In this document: one piece after another, positions 9,702 to 17,339 of the stretch
Layout: every line of letters starts with the position of its first letter
Numbering within the stretch: position 1 is the first letter of the stretch
Origin: Roseomonas sp.
Lineage (GTDB): Bacteria > Pseudomonadota > Alphaproteobacteria > Acetobacterales > Acetobacteraceae
NCBI GenBank assembly: GCA_020249145.1
Contig: JADCGF010000012.1
Span: forward strand, 124,001-188,000
DNA length: 64,000 bases
Direction of reading: 5' to 3'
The notes under the pieces: model-generated
Seen by the model: only the letters and a program-made list of their open reading frames with translations
The model's database searches: none
What the model was told of the DNA's origin: nothing
Position numbers and translations under genes: made by a program

Positions 9702-10205
9702 ATGGATTGGACGCAAGAAGCGATTGAGCGGCTGCGCGCCTTCTGGGCCGAAGGGCTTTCGACGGCGGAAATCGGTCGCCGCATGGGCATTTCAAAAAAT
9801 GCCGTGGTGGGCAAGGCGCATCGGTTGAACCTGTCATCTCGGCCAAGCCCGATCCGGCGTGACCCGCAGGAAAGGCGCACCACGCCAAGTCCGCGCCCGC
9901 CCCGTCAGGCGCCCGTGGCCCGGCCAATGCCAAGCCCGCCGGTCATGCGCCCACAAGCGCCGCCGCCGCAGGCCGCACCGGTGGTGCTGGTGGCCCCGCC
10001 GCCGGCCGCCGCCCGCAACCCGGCACCGCCCCGCCCGCGCCTTGGTGGTTCGCGGACCTGCTGCTGGCCGATCGGGGAGCCCGGCACCCCGGAATTCCGC
10101 TTTTGTGAAGCCGATCCCCTGTCCGGCAAGCCCTATTGTGCCGAACATGCCGCGGTTGCCTATGTTAAGCCGCGCGAGAAGGAACGCCGCGAAGACGCGG
10201 CCTGA
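9702..10205 (+). CDS. gcrA: Cell-cycle regulator GcrA
   Basis: GcrA is an alphaproteobacterial sigma70-dependent coactivator that recognises CcrM-methylated GANTC promoters and controls S-phase genes. The 167-residue protein has the canonical N-terminal helix-turn-helix (WTQEAIERLRAFWAEGLSTAEIGRRMG, then ISKNAVVGKAHRL) at residues 3-44. A Pro/Ala-rich linker follows (about 50-120). The C-terminal sigma-interacting domain has paired cysteines (TCCWPIGEPGTPEFRFC and KPYCAEHAAVAY). The ATG at 9702 follows a purine-rich AAAGGGGG. It is monocistronic and closed by a good terminator. Identification is secure. Confidence 0.97.
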   Translation: MDWTQEAIERLRAFWAEGLSTAEIGRRMGISKNAVVGKAHRLNLSSRPSPIRRDPQERRTTPSPRPPRQAPVARPMPSPPVMRPQAPPPQAAPVVLVAPPPAAARNPAPPRPRLGGSRTCCWPIGEPGTPEFRFCEADPLSGKPYCAEHAAVAYVKPREKERREDAA

Positions 10206-10227
10206 GACCCTCCCACATGTGAGCAAG

Positions 10228-10262
10228 ACGGGGTGACTGCCTTGCAGTCATCCCGTTTTTTT
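10228..10262 (+). terminator. Rho-independent terminator of gcrA
   Basis: The stem ACGGGGTGACTG / CAGTCATCCCGT (one mismatch) is followed by a run of seven T. It lies 23 bases after the gcrA stop. Confidence 0.9.
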
Positions 10263-10290
10263 ATGTGAGCAACCGGGCTACAGGGCGGCC

Positions 10291-11160
10291 ATGAATACTG
10301 TCTTTGCCGGCGTATTGTTGCAGCTTTTGGCGCTGGCGCTGTTTGTCGCCATGGATACGCTGCTGAAGCTGATGACCCTCAGCTTCGCCGTGCCGCAGCT
10401 CATGTGGGCGCGCTTTCTGTTCAGCTTTATCGCCGTCACCATCGCCATGCGGGTCATTACGGGCAGCCTCCCCTGGCGGTCCCGCGCGCCTGGGCTGCAA
10501 ACCATTCGCAGCCTATTATTGGCGGCCTGCAATTTCCTGTTCTCCTCGGCCCTTGTGCATATCCCGCTCGCAGATGCGACCGCGGTTGGCTTTGCCTCAC
10601 CGCTATTCACCTTGGCGCTGGCGGCGGTTTGGCTTCGGGAGAAGATCGGCCTTTGGCGCTGGTTCGGCATGGGGCTTGGCTTTGCCGGCGTGGTGATCCT
10701 GCTTCGCCCGCCCTTTCTATTCGCCGGAGAGCCCGCACATTGGGCCATGCTGCTGCCGCTCGGTGCTGCCGCGCTTTTCGCCGTCTATCAGATCCTGACC
10801 CGTAAACTTGCCACTTTGGACGATACGCGCACAACCATCCTGCATACATCTTTTGCGGCGACGCTGCTGACATCGGCCTCGCTACCCTTTGTTTGGGTCT
10901 GGCCGAGTGCGCTTGATTGGGCGGCCTTGGTGCTGCTGGGGCTGCTGGGCGGTGCATCCCATGGGCTTTTAGTGCTGGCCTTTGCCCGTGCGCCGGCCGG
11001 CCTGCTGGCACCACTTTCCTATACGCAGATGATCTGGGCGGTGTTGGCGGGCGTGCTGGTTTTTGGCGATACGCCGGATGGCATTACCCTGCTTGGCATG
11101 GCCGTGATCGCCATCAGTGGGGTGCTGGTTGCGGTCTCCGGCAAAGACAAGAAGCATTGA
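10291..11160 (+). CDS. EamA/DMT-family permease
   Basis: This 289-residue inner-membrane protein has about ten hydrophobic helices in two homologous EamA halves of five helices each. Examples are FAGVLLQLLALALFVAMDTLLK at the N-terminus and MLLPLGAAALFAVYQILTRKLA starting the second half near residue 155. Drug/metabolite transporter proteins of this class usually export amino acids or small metabolites. The gene stands alone after the gcrA terminator. The substrate cannot be deduced; a second, more distant EamA gene is at 27383. Confidence 0.85.
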   Translation: MNTVFAGVLLQLLALALFVAMDTLLKLMTLSFAVPQLMWARFLFSFIAVTIAMRVITGSLPWRSRAPGLQTIRSLLLAACNFLFSSALVHIPLADATAVGFASPLFTLALAAVWLREKIGLWRWFGMGLGFAGVVILLRPPFLFAGEPAHWAMLLPLGAAALFAVYQILTRKLATLDDTRTTILHTSFAATLLTSASLPFVWVWPSALDWAALVLLGLLGGASHGLLVLAFARAPAGLLAPLSYTQMIWAVLAGVLVFGDTPDGITLLGMAVIAISGVLVAVSGKDKKH

Positions 11161-11273
11161 CATATTTGATGTAAACTAGAATCGCTTTCGCCCAAACCTA
11201 GCAAAAAGATTGACGAGACCTTATTTCAGGTGTTCATGCCCTTCGCATTCGGGCGCAGGGAATCAGGATTCCA

Positions 11274-11972
11274 ATGGCAAATATCGGTCTCGCCAAGGGG
11301 GCGGAAGAACGGGGTCACGCGCGTGAAGCGCTGGATGCCGATAGTGTGCGCGAAGCCTATCGCCGCTGGGCGGGCGTTTATGATCTGGTCTTTGGCGGCG
11401 TTTCCGCTTTCGGGCGCAAGCGCGCAGTGGAAGCTGTCAATCGCCTTGCTGGTCCGCGCGTTCTGGAAGTGGGGGTTGGCACCGGCCTTGCGCTGCCGCT
11501 TTACCGGCGCGATTTGCAGGTGGTGGGCATTGATCTGTCACGGGATATGCTTGCCAAGGCGCATGAACGTGTGGCGGAAGACAAGCTTTCCCATGTGCGC
11601 GGCCTGGTTGAAATGAACGCGGAAGAAATGGCCTTCGAAAACGGGTCCTTTGATATCGCGGTCGCCATGTTCACCGCGAGTGTCGTGCCGGATGCGCGCA
11701 AGCTTTATGCGGAAATGTCGCGCGTGGTGCGCCCGGGCGGGCATTTGCTGTTCGTCAATCATTTCGCGGCGGAAGGCGGGCCGCGCTGGTGGGTGGAACG
11801 CGCCATGGCGCCGCTCTCTCGTCGGCTGGGCTGGCATCCGGATTTCGCGCTGCGTGATTTGCTGAACCCGGAAGACGTGACCGTGGAAGCGATGGAACCC
11901 TGCCAGCCGGCTGGTATTTTCACGCTGCTGAGCGTGCGCAACAACGCGCGTCCGCTTCACCTTCCGCCATAA
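11274..11972 (+). CDS. PmtA-like phospholipid N-methyltransferase (class I SAM)
   Basis: This 232-residue SAM-dependent methyltransferase resembles the Rhodobacter-type PmtA that converts phosphatidylethanolamine to phosphatidylcholine. It shows YRRWAGVYDLVFGGVSAFGRKRAVE at about residues 29-53, motif I VLEVGVGTGLALPLY near residue 64, motif II GIDLSRDML, and the post-motif VVRPGGHLLFVNHF. The C-terminal PDFALRDLLNPEDV fits the family. The start ATG follows AGGATT with 4-base spacing. It is monocistronic. A ubiquinone/menaquinone methyltransferase (UbiE-like) is the alternative, but the N-terminal YRRWAxVYD and overall length favour PmtA. Confidence 0.75.
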   Translation: MANIGLAKGAEERGHAREALDADSVREAYRRWAGVYDLVFGGVSAFGRKRAVEAVNRLAGPRVLEVGVGTGLALPLYRRDLQVVGIDLSRDMLAKAHERVAEDKLSHVRGLVEMNAEEMAFENGSFDIAVAMFTASVVPDARKLYAEMSRVVRPGGHLLFVNHFAAEGGPRWWVERAMAPLSRRLGWHPDFALRDLLNPEDVTVEAMEPCQPAGIFTLLSVRNNARPLHLPP

Positions 11973-12220
11973 GACGCGCGCTAAGCGGCCTGCTGAAATT
12001 GGCTTTCGGCGATTGCCGCGCCGCTGAAGGTTTGGGCCGTGCACAGCATGGCCCATACGTATCCGGTATGGTTCAGACTGTCTGGCAGGAATTACACTGA
12101 ACCTCTGGGCTGCTTGGTCTGTCCGAATACCGACCGAACCCTCCTCACCCTGGTTGCAAAGGCGATTTTTTTGCGCGCGCGGTCTTGCACTGGGCTCAGC
12201 CGGCGCCGACCTTACAGGGC

Positions 12221-12970
12221 ATGATCAATGCCCAATCCCTCCTCGACCGCTTTCTTGGCCAGGGCATGACCGCCCAGCCACCCTCAGGCCAACCCCAAGC
12301 CGGCGCGCCGGCTGGCCAGATGGATCTGGCCGGGGCAGCGCGCCAGGCGCTCGGCGGTGCAGGCGGCCTTGGCGGCCTTGCCGCTTCCGGTGTCGCGGGC
12401 GGGCTGCTTGGGTTGCTCGTTGGGGGCAAGAAGAAAAGCAGGGGCGGGCTTGGCGGTGTGCTGAGCCATGGTGGCGCCGCCGTGATTGGCGCACTCGCGA
12501 GCCAAGCCTTTCAGGGTTGGCAAAAGGGGCAGGCCCCAGCGCAAACGCCGGTCGCGCAACTGCCGCAAGCCACGCAGGTGGAGCAACGCTATTTGCCGGC
12601 AGCCGCCCCAGCAGCGAATGGCCAGCCCTTTGAACTCGCCTTGGTGCGCGCCATGATCGGCGCGGCCAAGGCCGATGGTCATATTGACGCTGAGGAGCAG
12701 GACCGCATCTTCGCCCGGGTTGGCGAAGCCGGGCTTGATCCCGAAAGCAAGGCCTTTGTGTTTGACGCGCTGTCCGCCCCGGTGAGCGTTTCAGAAATCG
12801 CTGCCTTGGCCACAACGCCCGAACAATCGGCGGAGATTTACCTGGTGTCGCGCCTGGCGATTGACCCTGATCGCCCCGCCGAACTTGCCTATTTGCAAGC
12901 GCTCGCCCATCGGCTGAAACTGCCGGATGATCTTGTGGCGCATTTGCATCGGCAGATTGAGGCGAGCTGA
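12221..12970 (+). CDS. DUF533/TerB-like protein (YebE family)
   Basis: This 249-residue protein has a Gly/Ala-rich low-complexity N-terminal half with a hydrophobic glycine-rich segment (GGLAASGVAGGLLGLLVGGKKKSRGG, about residues 48-75), then a helical TerB-like domain at about residues 135-249. The latter has AMIGAAKADGHIDAEEQDRI, an acidic EF-like loop typical of TerB, and SEIYLVSRLAIDPDRPAELAYLQALAHRL. The family (DUF533, YebE) is often linked to inner membrane or stress roles, but no function is firmly established. ATG at 12221 is preferred to an in-frame start 12 codons upstream because it begins MINAQSLLDRFLG, the family N-terminus. Confidence 0.8.
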   Translation: MINAQSLLDRFLGQGMTAQPPSGQPQAGAPAGQMDLAGAARQALGGAGGLGGLAASGVAGGLLGLLVGGKKKSRGGLGGVLSHGGAAVIGALASQAFQGWQKGQAPAQTPVAQLPQATQVEQRYLPAAAPAANGQPFELALVRAMIGAAKADGHIDAEEQDRIFARVGEAGLDPESKAFVFDALSAPVSVSEIAALATTPEQSAEIYLVSRLAIDPDRPAELAYLQALAHRLKLPDDLVAHLHRQIEAS

Positions 12971-12974
12971 TTTC

Positions 12975-13008
12975 ATCTCCGCCGCATATGCCGTGATGCG
13001 GAGGAGAT
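12975..13008. terminator. Hairpin after DUF533 gene
   Basis: Arms ATCTCCGCCGCAT (12975-12987) and ATGCGGAGGAGAT (12996-13008) pair with one mismatch across an 8-base loop. It starts 4 bases after the stop; no T-run follows, so it may be an RNA-end stabiliser or weak terminator. Confidence 0.6.
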
Positions 13009-13072
13009 AACGGTGCGCCGCACCTCCAACCAGTTGAAAGCCACCAACGGTCTGGAAGGGTAAAGAGCCGCC

Positions 13073-13555
13073 TCAGCGACGCGGCGCAGCCACGGCCCCA
13101 GCGCCGCAATCAGGTGCCGAGATCGGCTGAATGATATTCTGCCTGACGGAGAATGGCGCCAATTCGCCGGTCCGCAACGCCCTGACTTGCGTCAGGATCA
13201 CTTCCGCGTCGCGGCAGAAGAACTGCCCGCCGCGGGACGCATCCATGGCGTGATCCTGGGAGATATTGGTGTAATACTGGTCAAACCGGGTCTGCCCCGC
13301 CCCACCATGGACGCGGCGGAAATAGCCTTGCAGCACATCATGCGCGGCCTTGAGTTCACCCCGATGCGGGTTGCGGAAATCATTGCTGACGCGGGTTTCC
13401 AATTTGCACTGCAACGCCATGACAGCCATGAAGCTGTTCAGCGCCCAGGTATCAGCAGCGTTTCTTTCTTCTGGCCGCAGGCAGGTATTCGCCAAAACCG
13501 GCCCGGCCACCAGAACCGGCGCCATCGCCGCCAACAGCAAGCGCTTCAAACCCAT
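13073..13555 (-). CDS. Small secreted protein, unknown function
   Basis: I do not recognise this 160-residue protein. It starts at ATG 13555 (MGLKRLLLAAMAPVLVAGPVLANTC), a classical signal peptide with cleavage after VLA, so it is periplasmic. The mature part is helical, with a pair-rich pattern of cysteines (NTCLRPEER, ALQCKLETR, FFCRDAEV, PDCGAGA), which suggests two disulfides. Conserved-looking segments are ALNSFMAVMALQCK and QYYTNISQDHAMDASRGGQFFC. It converges with the DUF533 gene and lies 103 bases downstream of COQ9 on the same strand. A longer in-frame start at 13747 would overlap COQ9 and lose the signal peptide, so I reject it. Confidence 0.7.
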   Translation of the reverse strand: MGLKRLLLAAMAPVLVAGPVLANTCLRPEERNAADTWALNSFMAVMALQCKLETRVSNDFRNPHRGELKAAHDVLQGYFRRVHGGAGQTRFDQYYTNISQDHAMDASRGGQFFCRDAEVILTQVRALRTGELAPFSVRQNIIQPISAPDCGAGAVAAPRR

Positions 13556-13658
13556 GGGATTCTTCCTCTCCTCGTCAAAGGGTGGCGAATCGGCCACCGC
13601 AAATGACCCCTGAAGGCATATAGGGCCTTGCCCGCGCGAAGGAAACCGAAGCGTGCAA

Positions 13659-14261
13659 TCAGGCGGCGCGCGGCTTGAAACGCGCCAGGCCCTTTTGGAA
13701 ACAGGCGTGATCGGCCAGCCGCCGGTCAAGGAATTCCAGCGCTGCATCCAGCCCCTGGCCCCGCCCGCTCAGCCAAAAGGCCAAGGTGGCACTGTAGATG
13801 GCGGCCAGCGTTGCACGCCGTGTATACCAGGAAAAATCAGCGGATTTATCGCCCGCGGCATACCAGATGGCGCTGACGCTGCGCGCCAGGCTGCGCGCGG
13901 CAATCGGCGCATTCCAGGGCAAGGCCAGGATGGAAAGCGCGGCGCGCAAGGCATCGCGATGCGGTTCGGCCGCTTCCAGCCGTGCCTTGATCAGGAAGCG
14001 CACGCGTTCATGGGTGCGCATGCCGGCCAAATCAGCCGCAAGCCCAGCCGCTTCCATGCGCCGATCGGCAAGCTCGATCCAGGCTTCAATGGCCGAAATC
14101 GCGCCACGCGGGAACATCCATTCGGCATCTTCCGGCGCCATGTCGGCATCGCGCAGCCCCTCAGCAATGGCTTTGCCCTGCCAGCCATAAAGCGGCACCA
14201 GGGGTAGAATGGCGTCCAGCGCCCCATCCCGCGCATCACGATCCGGGCCGGCTTCCATCAT
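13659..14261 (-). CDS. COQ9-family protein (ubiquinone biosynthesis accessory)
   Basis: This 200-residue all-helical protein belongs to the COQ9 family, mitochondrial and alphaproteobacterial lipid-binding TetR-fold proteins that assist the COQ7 hydroxylation step of ubiquinone synthesis. Typical features are the N-terminal DAILPLVPLYGWQGKAI, and the C-terminal SARSLARSVSAIWYAAGDKSADFSWYTRRATLAAIYSATLAFWL region with the conserved DxSxDFxWYTKR-like motif. It overlaps the def-like gene start-to-stop by 4 bases, so they form an operon. In many alphaproteobacteria COQ9 lies divergent from rpsU, exactly as here (rpsU at 14958). Confidence 0.88.
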   Translation of the reverse strand: MMEAGPDRDARDGALDAILPLVPLYGWQGKAIAEGLRDADMAPEDAEWMFPRGAISAIEAWIELADRRMEAAGLAADLAGMRTHERVRFLIKARLEAAEPHRDALRAALSILALPWNAPIAARSLARSVSAIWYAAGDKSADFSWYTRRATLAAIYSATLAFWLSGRGQGLDAALEFLDRRLADHACFQKGLARFKPRAA

Positions 14262-14785
14262 GGTTTTTGTCTTTCATGTTCAACGGGTTTCGGCGGGTTG
14301 AATCGGGCCAATTCCTCGACAAACCCAAGCCGAGACAGATCTGTCATGCGCATGGGGTAAAGGATACCTTCCAGATGGTCATGTTCATGCTGCATGACCC
14401 GTGCGGCCATGCCGGCGGCTTCGCCTTCAATCCGGGTGCCGGCGATATCCTGGCCGCGAAAGGCGATCCGGGCCGGGCGCTGCACGGCACCGCGCAGGCC
14501 GGGGATGGAAAGGCAACCTTCCCAGGCTTCCTCGGTTTCCTCGCCGAGCGGCTGGATTTCCGGGTTGAACAGGGCGGAATGCCCGCCTGCCGCCGTGCGC
14601 CAGATGAAAAGCCTGAGGGAGACATGGATCTGCGGGGCGGCGAGGCCAAGCCCGCCAATATCTTCCAGGGTTTCCACCATATCAGCGACCAGGCGGCGCA
14701 GCTCGGGCGTGGTGGGGTCTGCCACCGCTTCGGCCCGTTGCAGCAGCACGGGATGGCCCAGCCGGGCGATTTTCAGAATAGCCAT
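14258..14785 (-). CDS. def: Peptide deformylase
   Basis: This 175-residue metalloenzyme removes the formyl group from nascent Met. All three family motifs are present: GGLGLAAPQ (residues 44-52, motif 1), EGCLS with metal ligand Cys91 (motif 2), and QHEHDH (residues 132-137, motif 3, the two His ligands and catalytic Glu134). It is the upstream partner of the COQ9 gene (4-base overlap). There is no fmt beside it, unlike the housekeeping def-fmt pair, so this may be a second deformylase copy. Motif integrity argues for activity. Confidence 0.92.
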   Translation of the reverse strand: MAILKIARLGHPVLLQRAEAVADPTTPELRRLVADMVETLEDIGGLGLAAPQIHVSLRLFIWRTAAGGHSALFNPEIQPLGEETEEAWEGCLSIPGLRGAVQRPARIAFRGQDIAGTRIEGEAAGMAARVMQHEHDHLEGILYPMRMTDLSRLGFVEELARFNPPKPVEHERQKP

Positions 14786-14957
14786 GATATTCCCGCACCA
14801 AAAAACAGGAATTTATATAATTGGCCTGAAAAAGGCTTGAAAGGGGCTTCCGGCGCAGCGAATCACTGTGCTAGAAAATGCTCTCTAGTCGGGCACCGGG
14901 CAACCGGTTGCGCGTCTTTTGCTTTGAACCAGCGATCCATGAAGGGGGTTGTGCCGC

Positions 14958-15161
14958 GTGCAAGTCGTCGTTCGTGACAACAATGTTGATCAGGCGCTGA
15001 AGGCGCTCAAGAAGAAATTGCAGCGTGAAGGCGTCTTCCGTGAAATGAAGATCCGCCGCCACTACGAAAAGCCGTCCGAGCGCCGCGCCCGTGAAGCTGC
15101 GGAAGCTGTGCGCCGCGCCCGCAAGGTGGAGCGCAAGCGGATCGAACGCGAAGGCTTCTGA
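14958..15161 (+). CDS. rpsU: 30S ribosomal protein S21
   Basis: This 67-residue basic protein of the small subunit is involved in initiation. The start is GTG at 14958 (reads [20 protein letters not shown]), preceded by AAGGGGG about ten bases upstream; a TTG three codons earlier gives a non-family extension. The body [25 protein letters not shown] is diagnostic. It is divergent from def-COQ9 and monocistronic. Confidence 0.96.
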   Translation: MQVVVRDNNVDQALKALKKKLQREGVFREMKIRRHYEKPSERRAREAAEAVRRARKVERKRIEREGF

Positions 15162-15236
15162 TTACCGCCCTTTCAGTGTGGTGAATTGCAATCCGCGGCA
15201 CGGAGGAACCCGTGATCCGCGGTTTTGCATTTTTAG

Positions 15237-15440
15237 TTATAAGCGTGATGCCAGCTTGCGCGCCAAAAGATAGCCAAGCCCCCCACCCAAGGGCGCGGCT
15301 GGCAAGGCCAGCAGCCAGCCAGCGTGGGAGCCAGCCACCACCAGGGCCAGGCCCGCGTAAAGGGTCAGGCCGCCCACCAGGCTGCCCACCACACCGGCCG
15401 TCAGGCCAAGAACCAGGATTTCTTCTCGGGATACGCTCAT
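15237..15440 (-). CDS. Small two-helix membrane protein, unknown
   Basis: This 67-residue protein starts at ATG 15440 (MSVSREEILVLGLTAGVVGS). Two hydrophobic helices cover about residues 8-34 and 38-57 with Gly-rich packing (GVVGSLVGGLTLYAG and LPAAPLGGGLGYLLA), ending in a basic tail ARKLASRL. It is likely an inner-membrane miniprotein. I do not recognise a family. It lies in the rpsU-rpsD gap on the opposite strand, and its 5' end abuts the predicted rpsD promoter. It could be spurious, but composition and clean topology support it moderately. Confidence 0.45.
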   Translation of the reverse strand: MSVSREEILVLGLTAGVVGSLVGGLTLYAGLALVVAGSHAGWLLALPAAPLGGGLGYLLARKLASRL

Positions 15441-15468
15441 GCCCTCGGGATGGGGCCGGGCGCGCGGT

Positions 15469-15497
15469 TTGACAAGCCCTGAAGCGCGGAATATCAC
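15469..15497 (+). promoter_or_regulatory. Candidate sigma70 promoter of rpsD
   Basis: TTGACA (15469-15474), a 17-base spacer, then TATCAC (15492-15497). It would give a leader of about 130 bases before the rpsD ATG, long enough for S4 autoregulatory structure. Confidence 0.5.
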
Positions 15498-15633
15498 GCG
15501 CCCTCCTTCCGGGAATGTGGACGGGCCCTCGGGGTCCGCGCCCGCCCTGGCCATCCGGCCTGGGACTACCGGGACAACAAGGCCCTAATGGGCATAGAAA
15601 GAAAGGCCATCGCATCCGCGGTGGAGTAAGCGC

Positions 15634-16251
15634 ATGACGAAGCGCGCCGAAAGCAAATATAAAATCAATCGCCGCCTTGGCGTGAACCTCTGGGGCCGCG
15701 CGAAATCGCCGATCTCCAAGCGTGAATATGGTCCCGGTCAGCATGGCCAGCGCCGCAAGCAGAAGCCGACCGATTTCGGCGTGCAGCTGATGGCGAAGCA
15801 GAAGCTGAAGGGCTATTACGGCAATATCGGCGAAAAGCAGTTCCGTAAGTATTATGAGGAAGCCGTGCGCCGTAAGGGCGACACTTCCGAAAACCTGGTA
15901 GAATTGCTGGAACGCCGCCTTGATGCGGTGATCTATCGCATGAAGCTGGCCGTCACCCCCTTCGCGGCACGCCAATTCGTCAATCACGGCCATGTGCTGG
16001 TGAATGGCAAGCGCCTCAATATCCCGTCCTATTCGGTGAAGAATAGCGATGTGATCGAGGTGAAGGAAAAGTCGAAGCAGTTGACCGCTGTGCTTGATGC
16101 AACGCAGAGCACGGAACGCGACGTGCCGGAATACATCGAAATCGATCACCGCGCGATGAAGGGCAAGTTCCTGCGCGCGCCGAAGCTTTCCGATGTGCCT
16201 TATCCGGTGCAGATGGAACCCAATCTCGTCGTCGAATTCTACAGCCGCTGA
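15634..16251 (+). CDS. rpsD: 30S ribosomal protein S4
   Basis: S4 nucleates 30S assembly by binding 16S rRNA. The 205-residue protein starts [20 protein letters not shown] and carries the S4 RNA-binding domain ([42 protein letters not shown]) at about residues 93-135. The N-terminus lacks the zinc-binding CXXC seen in some bacteria, as in other alphaproteobacteria with the [15 protein letters not shown] motif. It is monocistronic, with its own promoter candidate and a strong terminator. Confidence 0.98.
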   Translation: MTKRAESKYKINRRLGVNLWGRAKSPISKREYGPGQHGQRRKQKPTDFGVQLMAKQKLKGYYGNIGEKQFRKYYEEAVRRKGDTSENLVELLERRLDAVIYRMKLAVTPFAARQFVNHGHVLVNGKRLNIPSYSVKNSDVIEVKEKSKQLTAVLDATQSTERDVPEYIEIDHRAMKGKFLRAPKLSDVPYPVQMEPNLVVEFYSR

Positions 16252-16271
16252 TTGCGTTTTTTCACCTGCTT

Positions 16272-16303
16272 AAAAGCCGGTGCCTTCGGGTGCCGGCTTT
16301 TTT
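16272..16303 (+). terminator. Rho-independent terminator of rpsD with TTCG tetraloop
   Basis: GCCGGTGCC-TTCG-GGTGCCGGC forms a 9-bp stem (two G-T wobbles) flanked by AAAA upstream and TTTTTT downstream. It lies about 20 bases after the stop. Confidence 0.92.
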
Positions 16304-16402
16304 GTTTGTCATGGCGCTGGGCGAAAAGCGGGCTTGCTTGCAGGTCGCTGCCAATTGCCCGAAGCTGAAGCCCATGCGGGAAAAGTTTGGCGGAGCGTGC
16401 GG

Positions 16403-17284
16403 ATGAAGGAACGGATTGCCGTTTTCGGCATGGGGCAGATGGGGGCGAATATGGCGTCCCGCCTGACCGAACAGGGTTTTGATGTGCTGGGTTATGACAA
16501 TAGCCCCGCCCGCCGACAGGAATTGGCCGAACGCCAGATTGCGGTTGCCGATACGGTGGAAGCCGCGCTGGCCGGCCGCCCCGTGGTGTTGACCAGCCTG
16601 CCCGATCCTGCCGCCGTGAAATCTGCCTGGCTTGCGCCGGGTGGTCTTGTGGATCAGGCAGCGCCCGGCACCTTGATCATTGAGCTTTCAACCCTTGATC
16701 CCGACACGATGCGCGAGATCGCCGCCGCTGCTGCCGCTAAGGGCATCGCCGTGCTGGATTGCCCCGTGAGCGGCGGGCCGATGGAATCGCTGCGCGGTGA
16801 ATTGGTGCTGATTGTGGGCGGCGATATCGCCGATATCCAACGCGCAGAACCTGTGCTGCAAAGCCTTGGGCAATCCTGGTCGCATACCGGGCCGATCGGC
16901 ACCGCCAAGGCGGTGAAGCTGGTGAACAACATGATGTCCATGGGCAATGTGCTGATTGCCTGCGAAGCCTTCGCGCTGGGTGAGGCAGCCGGTGTCGCGC
17001 CGGAGACGCTCTATCAGGTGCTCTCACAAAGCGGTGGGCGTTCCTTTCATTTCACCAAGCGCTTCCCGAAGGCGCTCAAGAATGATTTCGATCCCGGCTT
17101 CAAGATGGAGCTGGGGGAGAAGGATCTGGCACTCGCGATCGAATTCGGCAGGGCGCTGCGCCAGCCAACGCCGGCCACTTCGGCGGTGCGTGAATTGATG
17201 GCGCAGGCGCTGGCCACCGGCCATCGCGGGCGGGATGTGGTGGCGCTGCTTGAGATGTTTCGCGGATTTTCGCGCAAGACGTGA
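16403..17284 (+). CDS. 3-hydroxyisobutyrate/tartronate-semialdehyde dehydrogenase-like oxidoreductase
   Basis: This 293-residue beta-hydroxyacid dehydrogenase has an N-terminal Rossmann site FGMGQMGANMASRL (residues 7-20), the substrate signature LDCPVSGGPMESLRGEL, the catalytic lysine in AKAVKLVNNMMSMGNV, and the C-terminal MELGEKDLALAIEFGR. Members reduce 3-hydroxyisobutyrate, tartronate semialdehyde or succinic semialdehyde with NAD(P). The start at 16403 follows CGGAG. The gene is alone; no partner enzyme suggests its substrate. Confidence 0.88.
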   Translation: MKERIAVFGMGQMGANMASRLTEQGFDVLGYDNSPARRQELAERQIAVADTVEAALAGRPVVLTSLPDPAAVKSAWLAPGGLVDQAAPGTLIIELSTLDPDTMREIAAAAAAKGIAVLDCPVSGGPMESLRGELVLIVGGDIADIQRAEPVLQSLGQSWSHTGPIGTAKAVKLVNNMMSMGNVLIACEAFALGEAAGVAPETLYQVLSQSGGRSFHFTKRFPKALKNDFDPGFKMELGEKDLALAIEFGRALRQPTPATSAVRELMAQALATGHRGRDVVALLEMFRGFSRKT

Positions 17285-17339
17285 GTCTGCCACGATGGAT
17301 TGATCCCGCGCGGCAGCATTGGCGCTGCGCGCGCATCCA

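Noticed and set aside
11973..12220. Small RNA or riboswitch in the gap before DUF533
   Set aside because: No conserved secondary structure or known motif was visible.
12225..13109. 294-residue frame on the minus strand opposite the DUF533 gene
   Set aside because: Arg/Pro-rich shadow; the plus-strand protein has a TerB domain.
15007..16149. 380-residue frame on the minus strand opposite rpsD
   Set aside because: Antisense to rpsD; no family motifs.
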